From positions 372,001 to 436,000 of the forward strand of contig NHZP01000002.1 of NCBI GenBank assembly GCA_003313425.1: a stretch of 64,000 bases of DNA. The letters run 5' to 3'. Below, one piece after another: positions 35,771-47,256 of this stretch (positions are counted from its first letter, which is position 1; each line of letters opens with the position of its first letter). The notes beneath the pieces are model-generated. The model ran no database searches. It had not been told where the DNA came from and saw only the letters and a list, made by a program, of their open reading frames with translations. The stretch is from Pseudopyrenochaeta lycopersici (Eukaryota > Ascomycota > Dothideomycetes > Pleosporales > Pseudopyrenochaetaceae). The position numbers and the translations under genes were made by a program.

Positions 35771-36560
35771 GTTGGCAGCGTCTGGCCGTGTGGATCGACG
35801 CGACAGGCGCGCAATGGCGTAGCTCGACGGCTAGAGCAGGCACGGCCCCTGTAGCGCGCACGTGACTCCGCGGGGCACCCAATTGCGTCAAGTGAGCGGC
35901 GTGGTACCCAGGGGTTTGTTCATGGAAAACCAAGGTCGAAACATGGAATTTCAGCCTCAAGGTTGCTTTTGTAGCCCTAAAATCTGACTCCCGCAGTCGA
36001 GCAAATGGGATTCTCCATGGCTCCCGGCACCGCTGCCCGTCATGGTCTGTGTGCTCCCCGCGCCATGGGCAGCCCTCCCAGCGACCGACGTCACATTTAT
36101 TTCGCCAGTGTCACAGCTGGCCCGCAATCGCCTCAAGAAATCCCACCCGGTCAGCACCCAACGTGCATGCCGCCAGTCCTATCCTCTCCTAGCTCTAGTT
36201 CAATCTAACCTTAATCCTGCCCTTGCTGCAGCTTTGCCCTGCGATTGTGCCCTTTGATAGCGCCTGTCGGATCCCAGAATTCGCGAGAACCCACTTCTGC
36301 CCTAGGCGGGTCCTCACCCCCAATATCATCCTTTCGTCACCCAACCGCTCCAAAATAAAGCCTTTCTCCCCTGGCTTCTCGCGTCTGCCACTTTGGAAGC
36401 TTCACTCACCTTGCTGTCCTGCTGTTTTTGCGTTGAGATCCGCTAATCCTGCCCTCTCGCCCAACAAATAAGCACTCGACCAGAGCAAGCCTCTACGCTC
36501 TACACTTTCTCCGACACGTCCCCACCACCCCAAATTTCCCATCCTACCTACACCGCAAAA
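35771..36560. promoter_or_regulatory. Divergent promoter of the HIRIP3-like and TPS1 genes
   Basis: A 790-bp region between divergent starts. The side next to TPS1 (36400-36560) is pyrimidine-rich with CTCTACAC-type words, typical of a fungal 5' leader. STRE-type pentamers AGGGG (35910-35914) and CCCCT (36368-36372) are present. Such short words occur often by chance, so stress control is only a suggestion. Short upstream open frames exist, but I cannot tell whether they are in the transcript. Confidence 0.4.
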
Positions 36561-38416
36561 ATGTCTGACGGGCCGAAGAAGCTCGTAAGGCGCCAGACCC
36601 AGGAAGGACGCCTCCTGCTCGTATCAAATCGCCTGCCCATCACCATCAAGCGCTCCGATGAAGCCAAGTACGAAATGTCCATGTCTTCTGGTGGACTGGT
36701 CAGTGGACTGAGCGGACTGTCAAAAACAACCACCTTCCAGTGGTACGGCTGGCCAGGCCTAGAAGTACCAGAGGACGAGGTGTCAGACCTCAAGGACCAG
36801 CTTAAAAAGGAATACAATGCAGTCCCCATCATGCTCGATGATGAGCTTGCAGACCGCCACTACAACGGTTTTTCAAGTGAGATAACCCAGAGTGAGCCTT
36901 AGACGTCGTCTTGTCTAACCACATAGTGCAGATGCCATCATGTGGCCGCTCTTCCACTACCACCCCGGCGAGATCACCTTCGACGAGTCTGCTTGGGAAG
37001 GATACACCGACGCCAACCGCTTATTTGCAAAGGCAGTCGCAAAAGATGTACAAGATAACGACATGGTGTGGGTGCACGACTACCACCTGATGCTCATGCC
37101 TGCCATGCTGCGTGAGGAGATAGGAAACACCAAGAAGAACGTCAAGATTGGCTTCTTCTTGCACACTCCCTTCCCAAGCTCAGAAATCTACCGCATCCTC
37201 CCCGTCCGGAATGAGATTTTGCTTGGTGTTCTTCACTGCGATCTGATTGGTTTCCACACATACGACTATGCTCGCCATTTCCTCAGCAGCTGTTCGCGTA
37301 TATTGTAAGTATTCCTCCTGCTTGCGCATCCTGCCGTTGTTGACTTGACCCAGAGGACTCGCAACAACACCAAACGGCGTCGAGTTTCAAGGCAAGGTCG
37401 TCACCGTTGGCGCCTTCCCAATCGGCATTGACCCTGAGAAGTTCGACGAAGGCCTCCAGAAGCCAAAAGTACAAGAGCGCATAGCGGCGCTTGAGAAGAA
37501 GTTCCAGGGCGTTAAGCTCATTGTCGGTGTCGACCGTCTTGACTACATCAAGGGTGTGCCCCAGAAACTGCACGCTCTCGAAGTCTTCCTCACCGAACAC
37601 CCCGAATGGATTGGCAAAGTCGTACTTGTCCAGGTCGCCGTCCCGTCCCGACAAGATGTCGAAGAATACCAGAACCTCCGTGCCGTCGTCAACGAGCTTG
37701 TTGGTCGCATCAACGGCAAATTCGGCACCATTGAGTTCATGCCCATCCACTTCATGCACAAGTCGGTCTCATTCGACGAACTTATTGCGCTTTACTCCGT
37801 CTCTGATGTCTGCCTGGTCTCATCAACCCGCGATGGTATGAACTTGGTGTCCTACGAGTACATCGCCACGCAGGAGAAGCGACATGGTGTTATGATCTTG
37901 TCTGAGTTTACTGGTGCCGCACAAAGCCTGAACGGCAGTCTCATCGTCAACCCTTGGAACACAGAAGAGCTTGCAGATGCCATTCACGACGCTGTGACCA
38001 TGGGAGATGAGCAAAGGACCCTGAATTACCAGAAACTATCCAAATATGTACGAAAGTATACTAGGTAAGTGACCAGATACCCGTTGCCACCCAACCTTCA
38101 GCTTACCATATGCAGCGCCTGGTGGGGTGAGTCCTTCGTGACTGAACTTAGGAGGATATCCGCGTCCGCAGACCGCAAGGTAAGATTCGGCAGCGTCAGC
38201 ACATCAAGGCCAGACACTGGTATCAGCCCTTCCGCAGTAGAACAGGTTGATGCAAATGGTGCTGCGGATGGGGCACCTTTGAAGCCACAGGACAGTATCC
38301 CTATTAGAGATAAGGAGTCCGATCCTGCCACAGCTCTCGAGGCCCAGAAAGACAACGCCAACGCTCCGGGGCAGAATCTTCCTGATCCTCAGCCCATTCA
38401 GGCAGCTACGCAATAA
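36561..38416 (+). CDS. TPS1: Trehalose-6-phosphate synthase catalytic subunit
   Basis: Makes trehalose 6-phosphate from UDP-glucose and glucose 6-phosphate (GT20 family). Four exons (36561-36876, 36932-37304, 37354-38064 and 38116-38416) fit in phase for 566 aa. Visible motifs are RLLLVSNRLPITIKR at the N-terminus, SSGGLVSGL with the glycine loop, and FQWYGWPG. NAIMWPLFHYHPGE (across intron 1) and VWVHDYHLMLMPAMLR follow, then IGFFLHTPFPSSEIYR. The C-terminal lobe holds VGVDRLDYIKGVPQKL, LVSSTRDGMNLVSYEYIA and GSLIVNPWNTEELADAI. The last about 95 residues form a Pro/Asp/Gln-rich extension without known function. There is no phosphatase domain, so this is Tps1 rather than Tps2. Confidence 0.95.
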
Positions 38417-39093
38417 CCAGCATTGATACGGTCTCTATTTTTCACTGCCTCATGCAATGGCATACATGAAGCTTTACGAGGTTTTACGGCGGCACAGCAT
38501 GCGATGGATGTTCGGCGTGATGGATTTTGCTTCGGTAGATAGGCTGTGGGTGATTCAGTCTAGTAGTAACTAGATCTCATACAGCACTTGACGTGTATGA
38601 CGGGTTGCAAGCAAATATACCCCCTTACATATATGTCTCATGCCTTCTTGATCTTCCAATGAGTTGCACTTCTACTACGATGATGTCACCTCGCACTATC
38701 AAAAATATCTGTAGTTAGGTATTCAACCCATATCAATTCATACGAGCAAATACAAGAGGCTTGAGTACAACATTGACGGTCAACATAACCTATGACGTAA
38801 ATCTAGTTTCGCTCAATCCTCACTTTACTGCACTTACCTTCTCCAACGTACCCAACGCAACCAAACCTCCTAGCCTTCCTACCTTTAGCTCCTTACCCTC
38901 CCACTCTATCACCCTGACCTTCCCAATGCACCAAACGTACCTAAATTCCTGGCCTTCCTACCCCTTGACCCTCACCCTCCCAACTCCATCAAACTCTCAT
39001 CGCCTTCCCTTCTCACCATCCCTTTTCTTTCCAGCAGCCCCCTTCCGCTCCACATCCTTTTTCCTTCCACCTACCCCATCCGTCTCTCCGTCC
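38417..39093. other. Spacer downstream of TPS1 with pyrimidine-rich stretch
   Basis: About 680 bp. Roughly 38820-39110 is strongly pyrimidine-rich on the plus strand, with repeated CCTTCCTACC and CTCCCA words. No gene is supported. Confidence 0.45.
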
Positions 39094-39426
39094 CTATTCT
39101 TCCCAGCAAACCCCTCGGTCTGCATATCTTGCTTGGGGCCGGAACCATCGAGACGAAACGGTGTCCAGTGATCCTCGCGTGGACGTTGACTCAGCCAGTG
39201 CGCCAATTTGGAGTAGTTGGTCGGTGAGCGAGGGGGCTGTGGAGTCTGGTTCAGTGGATGAAATAGGGGTGAGATTGTCGTATGTAGCACTCACACTCGC
39301 ATTGGAGTTGTTATTTTGGCCATTGGTGCGTTTGACAGCGTCTTGCTCGCTCTGGGCAGTGTTTGGTGGCATTGAGACGGCGTTTTTCCAGAGATTCAAA
39401 TCCAAGAAGGGGTTTTGCAATTGCAA
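39094..39426 (-). CDS. Doubtful small hypothetical protein
   Basis: Open frame of about 110 codons rich in Ser, Thr, Asn and Gln (DAVKRTNGQNNNSNASVSAT, PDSTAPSLTDQLLQIGALAE). Its first in-frame ATG is at about codon 19; an earlier start would need TTG. It is unlike random shadow frames in composition, but no domain or splice partner was found. An overlapping frame on the same strand continues into the pyrimidine-rich stretch as Lys/Gly-rich sequence. It may be a C-terminal exon, a young gene or chance. Confidence 0.25.
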   Translation of the reverse strand: MQLQNPFLDLNLWKNAVSMPPNTAQSEQDAVKRTNGQNNNSNASVSATYDNLTPISSTEPDSTAPSLTDQLLQIGALAESTSTRGSLDTVSSRWFRPQARYADRGVCWEE

Positions 39427-40341
39427 CTGTCTTTTGCAATTCTGACGAGCTTTCCCTGCCCCCTATATACCATGATGAGGCCTCCATGCTGGACCTGCAG
39501 GGTTGTTGAACATGCCAGTTACTTCAAAGCTGCTGCAAAGACCTTGTGCAGAGAGAGTTGTTGGTACTAGGGATGCTCTCACGTTACCCTCATGCTGTGC
39601 ACCCTGCTGCAGAGAACTTGTGCCTGCAGCGAATAGGGACGGCGAGGTCGGCCTGCGCCACACTGATGAGCGCTGCATAGAACTCTCACATGTGATGGGA
39701 TAGAGATCACGTTCGTAGGGGGTTTTGTGGCTCGGTATGTCCGTGAACTGCGTCTGCTTCTCGGCCAGGCGAACGACTACTTGCGAATGGTGGTGATTGG
39801 CTGGAATTATGGAGTCGGAAATAAAGGCGTAGGGCGCAGTCTCGCCACACTGCTCAGATTTTGCCAATCCTAGGACTGATGCACGGAACTTTGACACTTT
39901 ACCTTATACGGCAGACCGGTTGCTTCACCAATCTGTATCGAAGCACTTGTTCTTGCTCCTGTTGAATGGTACGCTGCTTCAAGCGGCAGGTCGTCTTGCT
40001 GGCATTTCTTCAAGAGTCGGACTGCACGGAACTTGTGTTCAACGAATCATCGCTTCGTTGACGTCTGCATGGGAAGTTATGTCCAACGAATCAGCATATC
40101 TTATGGGTCTGCATGGTACTTGTGCTCCCAGTTTTCATTGGTGGGTATGCCATGGCTTGTTTTCATACAAACGCCACGCAGATCCCGAGCGTACTTCTCA
40201 GCGTAAGCTGCCGAGGTTTACAGCCTGATGACCACGACTTCTTCCTTAGCACGTCTCCATTCTCGTAGCTTTATATAAGGGTCAAAAGGACCCTCATGGT
40301 AGGCAGCTAGTTCTCTATACCCTTATACCATCTCGATAGTT
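39427..40341. other. Gene-poor spacer with short imperfect tandem duplication
   Basis: No convincing gene. The minus-strand frame at 39463-39897 has no ATG near its beginning. Around 40018-40125 words recur in order (GACTGCACGGAACTTGTG and GGTCTGCATGGTACTTGTG; TTCAACGAATCA and TCCAACGAATCA), which suggests an old short duplication. The promoter of the Clr5-domain gene is at the right end. Confidence 0.45.
40272..40294 (+). promoter_or_regulatory. TATA box and inverted repeat upstream of the Clr5-domain gene
   Basis: TATATAA at 40272-40278 lies about 65 bp before the ATG. It is overlapped by the inverted repeat AGGGTC-AAAAG-GACCCT at 40278-40294. The spacing suits a core promoter. The inverted repeat could be a dimeric regulator site. 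Confidence 0.4.
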
Positions 40342-41711
40342 ATGCCGTATCCTTCGCTCCCTTCTCAGACCCAGCCCTCCGCCTTCCATTGTCGTTCACG
40401 ACAAGGCAATGATCCCGATTGGGAGCAATTGAAAGACACAATATGCCAGCTTTATGAAACCAACAAACTCAAGGATGTAATGCGGATGATGGAAGAAGGT
40501 CACAGGTTCAAAGCTAGGTAAGACCTTGTTTCGTCAGTACCATTTTGGTGACTAATTCTCAATAGTGAGAAGCTGTACAAGACGAAGTTCCGCATTTGGG
40601 GTGTCGATACTAAGCGTATCAAACCTTCCACGTACAAGGCTTTGGTCAGGAAGAAGAGGAAACGAGAACGCGACACGCCGGGGAGAGCAACGAAATTCCA
40701 ACTCAATGGCGAAGTTGTGCCAGCGGACAAAATTGCAAGATGGGAATCTCGTATGCTGAAAAATGGAATTATCACTGAGGATGGTACGTTTTCCGAAGTG
40801 GGTGAGTGTATCAGGTCATTAATCGCTTATTACATCTGCTCATAGCGCCAAGGTACACCGACTGGTTTGATCATTCAAACACCAACGCATTCTATTACTA
40901 GTTCTTCTCCAACCTTTGAGTTCCCAATCCGTCAAAGATCTCTAACGAAGCCAACGATATCTCTTTCTATGAACTGTTTCAGCTCACGGTCACCTACACC
41001 CTTTCAACCCCAAGGGAACGACCTGGTTTCACAGTCCTCACTTTTTGGGGAGCCCGTGGAGAACGTGCTGTCCATGGATTCAACGACTCAGCAACTTTGG
41101 AAAGCGCCAACACCAATAACTGCCTCCAATGCAGAGCCACTTCTGAGCGATATTCAGATTCTGTTTACTTCGTCTTCGAACGATGGAAGTGCGCCAACAC
41201 CAGTCTCAAGTGTTACTGAGCCCACCTCAACTTCAGATATCTCAGCACAATCGTCCTCGCCTGGAATGTCTCAACACGATGAAGATTTCTCCAACCTCTC
41301 GTCCTTACCGCATTTTTATCACGGTTTCGACTATGAACCAGAGGAAACCAGCGGGCCCACTTTCCAGGAAAACATTGCTCGACTCGCGCACTTTATCGGT
41401 GAGATGCCAAAGGGAAGCTCATGTCCTCCTCATATGAGGCTAGCTATCATTGAATTGCAGGCTGTGTTGATGAGAATAGTCAAATTGGAGACATCAGAGA
41501 TCAACTCCAAATGTAAAGACGTAAAAAAAGCACTCAACGCCATGCGAAATATAACGACAGATTTTGGCTACCTGAAAGTTCGCAATGAATGGTGAGCCGT
41601 CCTTTCTATACAGATGAGATCATCAATAACTCCTCATGTAGGCTCAATTGGTATATTTGGTTCTGTCTCGCCAGTGAAATGTTAGTGAATGAAGTGAAAA
41701 AGGACTCGTGA
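40342..41711 (+). CDS. Clr5-domain protein
   Basis: Fungal protein with an N-terminal Clr5 domain (named after fission yeast Clr5, linked to gene silencing; most filamentous-fungal members are uncharacterised). Four exons (40342-40517, 40566-40801, 40853-41591 and 41642-41711) fit in phase, 406 aa. Residues about 28-90 hold the domain: DWEQLKDTICQLYETNKLKD, MRMMEEGHRFKASEKLYKTK and FRIWGVDTKRIKPS. A basic patch RKKRKRERD follows and may be a nuclear signal. Residues about 140-310 are Ser/Thr/Pro-rich. The end (FQENIARLAHFIGEMPKGSS, RLAIIELQAVLMRIVKLE) is helical and finishes in the small last exon LNWYIWFCLASEMLVNEVKK. Exon 3 uses an AAG acceptor; the nearer TAG acceptor would cause a stop. 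Target and role are unknown. Confidence 0.8.
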
Positions 41712-42304
41712 CAGAAGTGCCGTCTCCATGAAATAAAAAGCCAGAGTTCCACGCACCGCCATCCTCAATATGCTTTCTTGCAAACCACTTTGACATCGAT
41801 CCTTGGCGGATCTCCCACAACATGCCCATGAGATTTAAATCAAAGGCCGATGTCTCTGCCATCTCCATAGAGCAATCTCTAGTCCAGTATCCAAATTCCC
41901 GCTGCGGATCCCGAGATCAATCTTTCGAATAGATACCATCCAGACATATGCAATGCAATCCGGGAGCGAGCCTCGATCAAATTTACTGTCGACAATAATT
42001 TCATCCCTTATTCCGTTGAAAGACCTTCAGTGGTCATACTCGATGCGTAGGATAGCCGATCCGGAAGACTGTGACCTCATGTTTGCGTTCAGTCTAACCA
42101 CGTCGACACCAGTCGTACGTGCTTGCGCAGCCATCGATTGGCAACTCCAACGCCACACTGAATGACGATTGGGGCAATGTCGCTTTCAATTCTTGAAACA
42201 ACACCCACAGCAGTGAAAAACAGCGTCACAGTTCGGCGTTGTAGAAGAAACAATCTTATGAACGCAGTCTCCATCATCCAACATACCGAATAGTACAACA
42301 CACA
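41712..42304. other. Spacer with weak coding-like fragment
   Basis: About 590 bp. On the plus strand, 41890-42050 reads through as protein-like sequence (PDICNAIRERASIKFTVDNN) but has no start, no conserved motif and a stop soon after. Possibly a decayed gene piece. Confidence 0.3.
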
Positions 42305-42736
42305 TCACATCCGCACCAACCGCCTCTCTTCTTCAAAACTCTCCCTCCACCCCGCCGGTCCCATACTCTCTCTATCCCCACGCCTCCCATCGTCCCACGC
42401 CTCCATCTCCGCCTCCTGCTCTTCAACCTTGACAAATTTCCCTTTCCTCCCTTCTTTATCCCATATCCCCAAGCCCATCATATTCCCAATCCGCCGCCTC
42501 CTACCGTGCAGTCGGCCCTGGAGACACCATCGCAACGCCCACCAGATAACTCCAACGAAGGCGCAGAAAAACGCTACACCGCCGATGAACAGGCCGATGA
42601 GTTGGGCCCAGGAGAAAGGGTGGTAACTGGCGTCGTGCGTCTCTTTGGAGAGCGGGGTTGGGGTTGGTGCAGGGGTAGGATATGGAATTGTATATGACAC
42701 GGCTCTTGTAATGGTGTAAAGCATAGTTGTGTTCAT
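42305..42736 (-). CDS. Small single-pass membrane protein, hypothetical
   Basis: Single exon of 143 aa. The N-terminal 40 residues are Thr/Pro-rich (YPTPAPTPTPLSKETHD). They are followed by one clear membrane helix (WAQLIGLFIGGVAFFCAFVG, extended by VIWWALRW) at about 43-70. A basic cytosolic-type stretch (GRLHGRRRRIGN) and a charged Glu/Arg tail come next. The basic residues right after the helix predict an N-out, C-in orientation. Fungi have many such proteins of unknown role. The family is not recognised. Confidence 0.7.
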   Translation of the reverse strand: MNTTMLYTITRAVSYTIPYPTPAPTPTPLSKETHDASYHPFSWAQLIGLFIGGVAFFCAFVGVIWWALRWCLQGRLHGRRRRIGNMMGLGIWDKEGRKGKFVKVEEQEAEMEAWDDGRRGDRESMGPAGWRESFEEERRLVRM

Positions 42737-43427
42737 TTGTAAGAGAAAGAAGAAAAATAAGATGGAGTAAAAAGATTATTACGAGTCAGTCCAGCCTATC
42801 GGGATCGTTCCAGTACCGAACGGCAGCCGCGTTGCTATGAGCGAAACCAGATACGAAGACGTCAGAACCGCAGGCGAAGGGAATTGAGATGCTATCTCGT
42901 CGAAGAGGAAATGGTGTCGCGCCACAGAATAAAACCCCCGCTCATGAGCAGGTGCGCACCGCTGTCCTTATGCCCCGCGCGTCGTCGCAGCGACCCGCAT
43001 GCTGGAATTGTCAGCTATACTGTATCGGAAGGCGTACAGGCGCACGACAGCTTGCTCCAGCTTGGTACAGCTGGCTCTCCCAAGACAAGAATGGTATAAC
43101 CTTGGCGTACACGGCCGCAGCCGGGCTTGGTGATTGGTTCACTTGTCTGAGTTTCCCTTCGTGGCGCATGGAGCTGAAAAGCGGAGTTAGCCGCATCGTG
43201 ATTCGATACTATTTTTTGATGATTTGTGCCAGAAGTGTTCTTGAGCTGAGTAGAATGCTGACGGGTATTTAGTAAGGCTTGGAGAATATTGTATATTGAT
43301 TGTCTCATTGTTTGCACAACCCTGAAAGAATCCAGGTTCCTGTATGGCGAAGTCGCTGATGACTGTCAATGCTTTGAAGCGCTTTGAAGCAAGAGACAGG
43401 GCAGCAAACACCTCATTATTTACAGCT
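42737..43427. other. Spacer between the membrane protein and Rqc2 genes
   Basis: About 690 bp, holding the promoter side of the small membrane protein gene and the 3' side of the Rqc2 gene. No other feature seen. Confidence 0.5.
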
Positions 43428-46400
43428 TCACTTCTTCTTTGAACCCCTGCCGCCCCTCTTGCTTTTATGTCCACCTTTACCCTTTGCTAATTCTGCACCT
43501 CTTCTTCCGCCTGCAATCATAACCCTGACCTTACTCACGGGCACGACACCTACAACTTCCGTCTCTTTCCAGTTCCTTATCAGTTCAATTTCCCTAGGCC
43601 ATATACGCTCCACATCTTGACTTAGTTTGTCTGTTGCCTTGGTGTCTTTGCCTGCGTGGTCCCAGATGGTGAGAACCTCTTTGACGGCTTTACCGCGCTT
43701 AGTGGAACCAGGCTGGATTTTCGCTTTATACTTGTAGGTGGATAGGGCGGACCAAGGAGCGCAGATGGGGATTGCGGAGAGCAGGTCGTCGCCAGGAAGT
43801 GGTCGGCCCGTAAAAGCATCGAGGTTCTGCAGGTTCGTCCTCAAGACTTCATCACCTTCCTCATCATCATCCTGATGCGCGTTGTCGAGAGCGGCGCGAC
43901 GTGCTTCTTCGGCCGCTTTGCCAGCAGCCTGAGCGCGGAGGTGTTGGTCACGACGGCGCTGCTTGTTTGCTTGTGCTTCCTCCTCTTTCTGGCGCTTCTC
44001 TTGCGCTGCAGCCTCTGCGGCTTGTTGGCCGGACTTGGAACCTAGGAGACGCATTGCCAACGCCCGATCTTCCTCGTCCTGGGCAGCGTACTTTGAGGCC
44101 AACTTCTTGGCCTTTGCACGCTTGCCTCGGGGGAGAGGTCCGCTAGTCGCCTTAGAAGCTTGCGATGTTACGGTTGCGGGTATTCTGGCAGGTGCTTTCG
44201 TATCCTCATCATCAGAGATGGCTTCATCGCCTTCAGCATCTTCCGCTACAGATGCTGCTTCAGTCGGCGTCTGTGTTGAACCAGGAAGCTGTCCCTTCTT
44301 CAGCAAACGACGTTCTTTCGCCGATAGATGACGACGCCCTGACGTTCCTCGACTCTTCTCAGTATCGGCCACGGAGCCTGCATCATCTTGCGTGCTGTCC
44401 TTTGGTGCCAGCCCATTTCTTCCTCCAGACATGACATATTCAGAATCTTCGTTTGCGGGATAGTCCTCATCTTGTTCTTCAGAATCATCTGGACTAGCTT
44501 TGTTGTGCGACTGAAGAGGATTGCTGGGTTCTGCGCTGTCAGACTCCGCATCGCTTTCGTCTGTGTGTTCCATCTTCGCATCTGGAAACTCTTCCTCAGA
44601 GTCGGAATCGATCTTTGCATCTGGGAAGTCGTCATCCTCGTCACTATTGTCAGTCTTGGTGGCCTCTGCGCTCTTTGATTCATCATCCGGCTCCACCATG
44701 TCTGCGGCTGAGACTGCCGTTTCTTGAATGCGATGCTTGTGGTGATTGGCCTTGCTTGCGTCGCTGATTTCGAACATCACGGCGAGGCCGACGACAAGTT
44801 GGGCAGGCGGTAAAAACTCCTTCTTGCCTTTGATGTTGAACATTCCAGCCGGGAGGAACTCGCCTGTTTGGCCAGTCTTGCTAACCTGGTCACTGCGAAC
44901 CCACCATGCTGACATGACAGCTTTCGAGTCCCAGGCTTCAGACGTGCAAACGGAGAGATGTCCTGCTTGTGATAATGTTGATGGTGGTATGGGGGCGTCT
45001 GGGGTGTCAGGTTTGTTCTTGATGATCATGGGGACAGCCCCTTTCAGATCAGCGTGCACGTAAACATCTCCCTTCCTCAGGTATCGTCGATAGATGATCT
45101 CGTTCTGTTGAGCATCCTTACCGCCAAGGACAAGATGACCGTCTGACGAGACGAAGTAAATAAATTTCTCGAACCACTGTTGCTTGCGGACGGGCCGTAA
45201 TACTTCTTTTTCTTGCTTCAGGCCCTTCTTGAGATCTTCCGCCACCTTTTTCTCGTGGCTCTTAAGTGCCTTGGTAGAGGCCTGAAGTGTGCGCTCTTCC
45301 TTGTTAGCAGCTGTCTTCTTCTCGTCGAAATACTCTGTAGAATTTGCCCAAGCCGATAGTCCAAGGTCTATGTCAATTGCCAGTTGTGGTTGAGCAGCTA
45401 CCTTGATAGGTCGGGCTTTCTTCTTTGGACTGTTGTCATCGTCGTCCTCAGAGTCCTCACTGACTGAACTCGTCTCGTTGCCCTCATCATCCTCTTCCTG
45501 CGCCTCCTCCCAGTTTGTCTCGTCGAGTAGCAGGGTAATGGTGTTTTCATGAAGCTTGAGTGGTAGTCTAATGAGCTGTGCGACCGGATTGCCTTGGTTC
45601 TGTTCCCGTTCTATCAGTCGGCCGATGTCGACCCAATCCATGCCTTGTCTAATGAGCCCATTGACAGCCTCTGTGGCTTCGGTGACACGATGCACGTTTG
45701 CGAGAATTGCTTCTGCCTTCCGGAAGTTCGCCTGCTGTACTTGTTGTAATCCGCCAATGCGATCCTCATGTTCCTTGCGCGCCTTCTCGAGCTTCTTCTT
45801 AGCCTGTTGTTCTCGCTCTGTCAATTTTGACTCCAATTTCTGGCCCTCAATGGAAGAAAAGAATTCATCTACGGCCTTATTGAAGCCATCAAACTCTAAG
45901 AATGAGTAATCTGAGTTCTCAAATTGTTGCGGTCGAAATGGATGAAAATCATCATAGAGGACTCTAGACTTGTCCGACGCCTCGTCTTCTGATTTTGGTG
46001 CTGCTGGATTTGGCTTTGCGAGAATGTAGCCTTTGATTTGGTCTGGCTGGATGATCTCGTCTGTGATCTTCCTTGCGTCTTGGAGAACCGCAACTAGCTT
46101 TTCGAGCAGTCCATCATCTGCAAGAACTTGCTCAGGCTTCAATGTGGAGTCGTAATTCGCAATGTGTAGAGCATGATCTACCAGCAATGGAGGACACTCA
46201 GTTATCGAGACTGCGAGCGCTTTCCTCAGGGCATCCTTGCCCACCTTCCTCGCCTTCTTCCCTGCCGCAGGTTGCTCCTGCTGCCTGTCAACCGCCTTCT
46301 GAAGACCCTGACGAACCCGCTCTTTGGTAAGCTCTGGTACGCCGCCGTAGTTTTGCCGTATTGACAGGTTGTATTGTAAACCAACCCTAAGCTTCTCATG

Positions 46401-46927
46401 TTCCTCGCCTTCGTCTACATTGCGCAGCAGAGCCAGGACATTCAAGTCGGCATCTGTCAGAACGATGTTGCCGCCAGCGTAGAATTCCAGGTACAGTCGG
46501 TACAAGCCATCGGAGAACTGGAACTCGAGTATGCGATCGGTGCCAATCTGGGCGATGGAGGTGACTCGTCGTGTCTTCAGGTATTTCCGCAATTTGGCGA
46601 CAAAGGCCGATGGTGCCGCTGCCGTGGTGCGCGCATAGTCAGTGAGGTGGCAGCGGAAGCCAGAGTCGATGAGTAATTGCTCGCGATGGTCGGGTTTGTG
46701 GAACTTGATCAAAAAGATCCTCTATGTATCTGTGAGCTTGGGCGATACTGAAAGCTAGCAACGAAGCTCAATGCATACAGAGGATAGATCGTAGACGTTT
46801 GTCACTCTTAGAGAAGTGAGTTTTGTGGAGAGCTCATGGGCTATGACCTGTATTAATTAGCAAAAAGCGACTTGGGTTCATGCTACTTATCTACCTTGAC
46901 GTCCAAGCTGGAAAACCTCTGCTTCAT
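43428..46927 (-). CDS. rqc2: Ribosome quality control protein Rqc2 (NEMF/Tae2, NFACT family)
   Basis: Binds stalled 60S subunits with peptidyl-tRNA, recruits the Ltn1 ligase and directs CAT-tail addition. Two small 5' exons (46927-46895 and 46847-46779) precede the main exon 46721-43428, for 1131 aa. The N-terminus MKQRFSSLDVKVIAHELSTK, joined to RIFLIKFHKPDHREQLLIDS, is the classic NFACT-N start. A long coiled-coil region lies near 330-420 (SKLTEREQQAKKKLEKARKE). The NFACT-R (DUF814) domain follows: WFEKFIYFVSSDGHLVLGG, DAQQNEIIYRRYLRKGDVYV and HADLKGAVPMIIKN. An acidic middle linker then gives way to the C-terminal NFACT-C domain (PLPGDDLLSAIPICAPWSAL, YKYKAKIQPGSTKRGKAVKE). The last residues are Lys/Gly/Arg-rich. 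Confidence 0.94.
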
Positions 46928-47256
46928 GGCGGTGTTGTCGTGTGCAGAGTCTGTGGTGGGGCAGAGGGGTATGCGATGACGAGGTGGGAGCACTACAAAG
47001 TGTGGCGCATATGGGCTTGCAAGGGTCATTGAAAATGGTTCCTGAACGCTTAGTAACAAAAGGCCTTCACGATGCACTACTGTTCGCACAAACTCCCTTG
47101 TTGCAGTCAGTCACAGGCCGAATGAATGAATTCATCAATCTAAGCCAAATGCTCCATCCTACCGATTCTATGCTGTAGAAGCACAAGGTTATGCCAACTG
47201 CTGCCCATTTTGCCCTAGTAACTCCAACAACGCCGTGCCTGCTGAACAAGATATCT
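46928..47256. other. Short tandem-gene spacer
   Basis: About 330 bp between the RET3 stop and the rqc2 start, both on the minus strand. It must hold the rqc2 promoter. No motif stands out. Confidence 0.5.

Noticed and set aside
39463..39897. Minus-strand open frame of 144 codons.
   Set aside because: It would start with GTG directly after a stop, with no in-frame ATG for the first half, no domain and no consistent splice partner.
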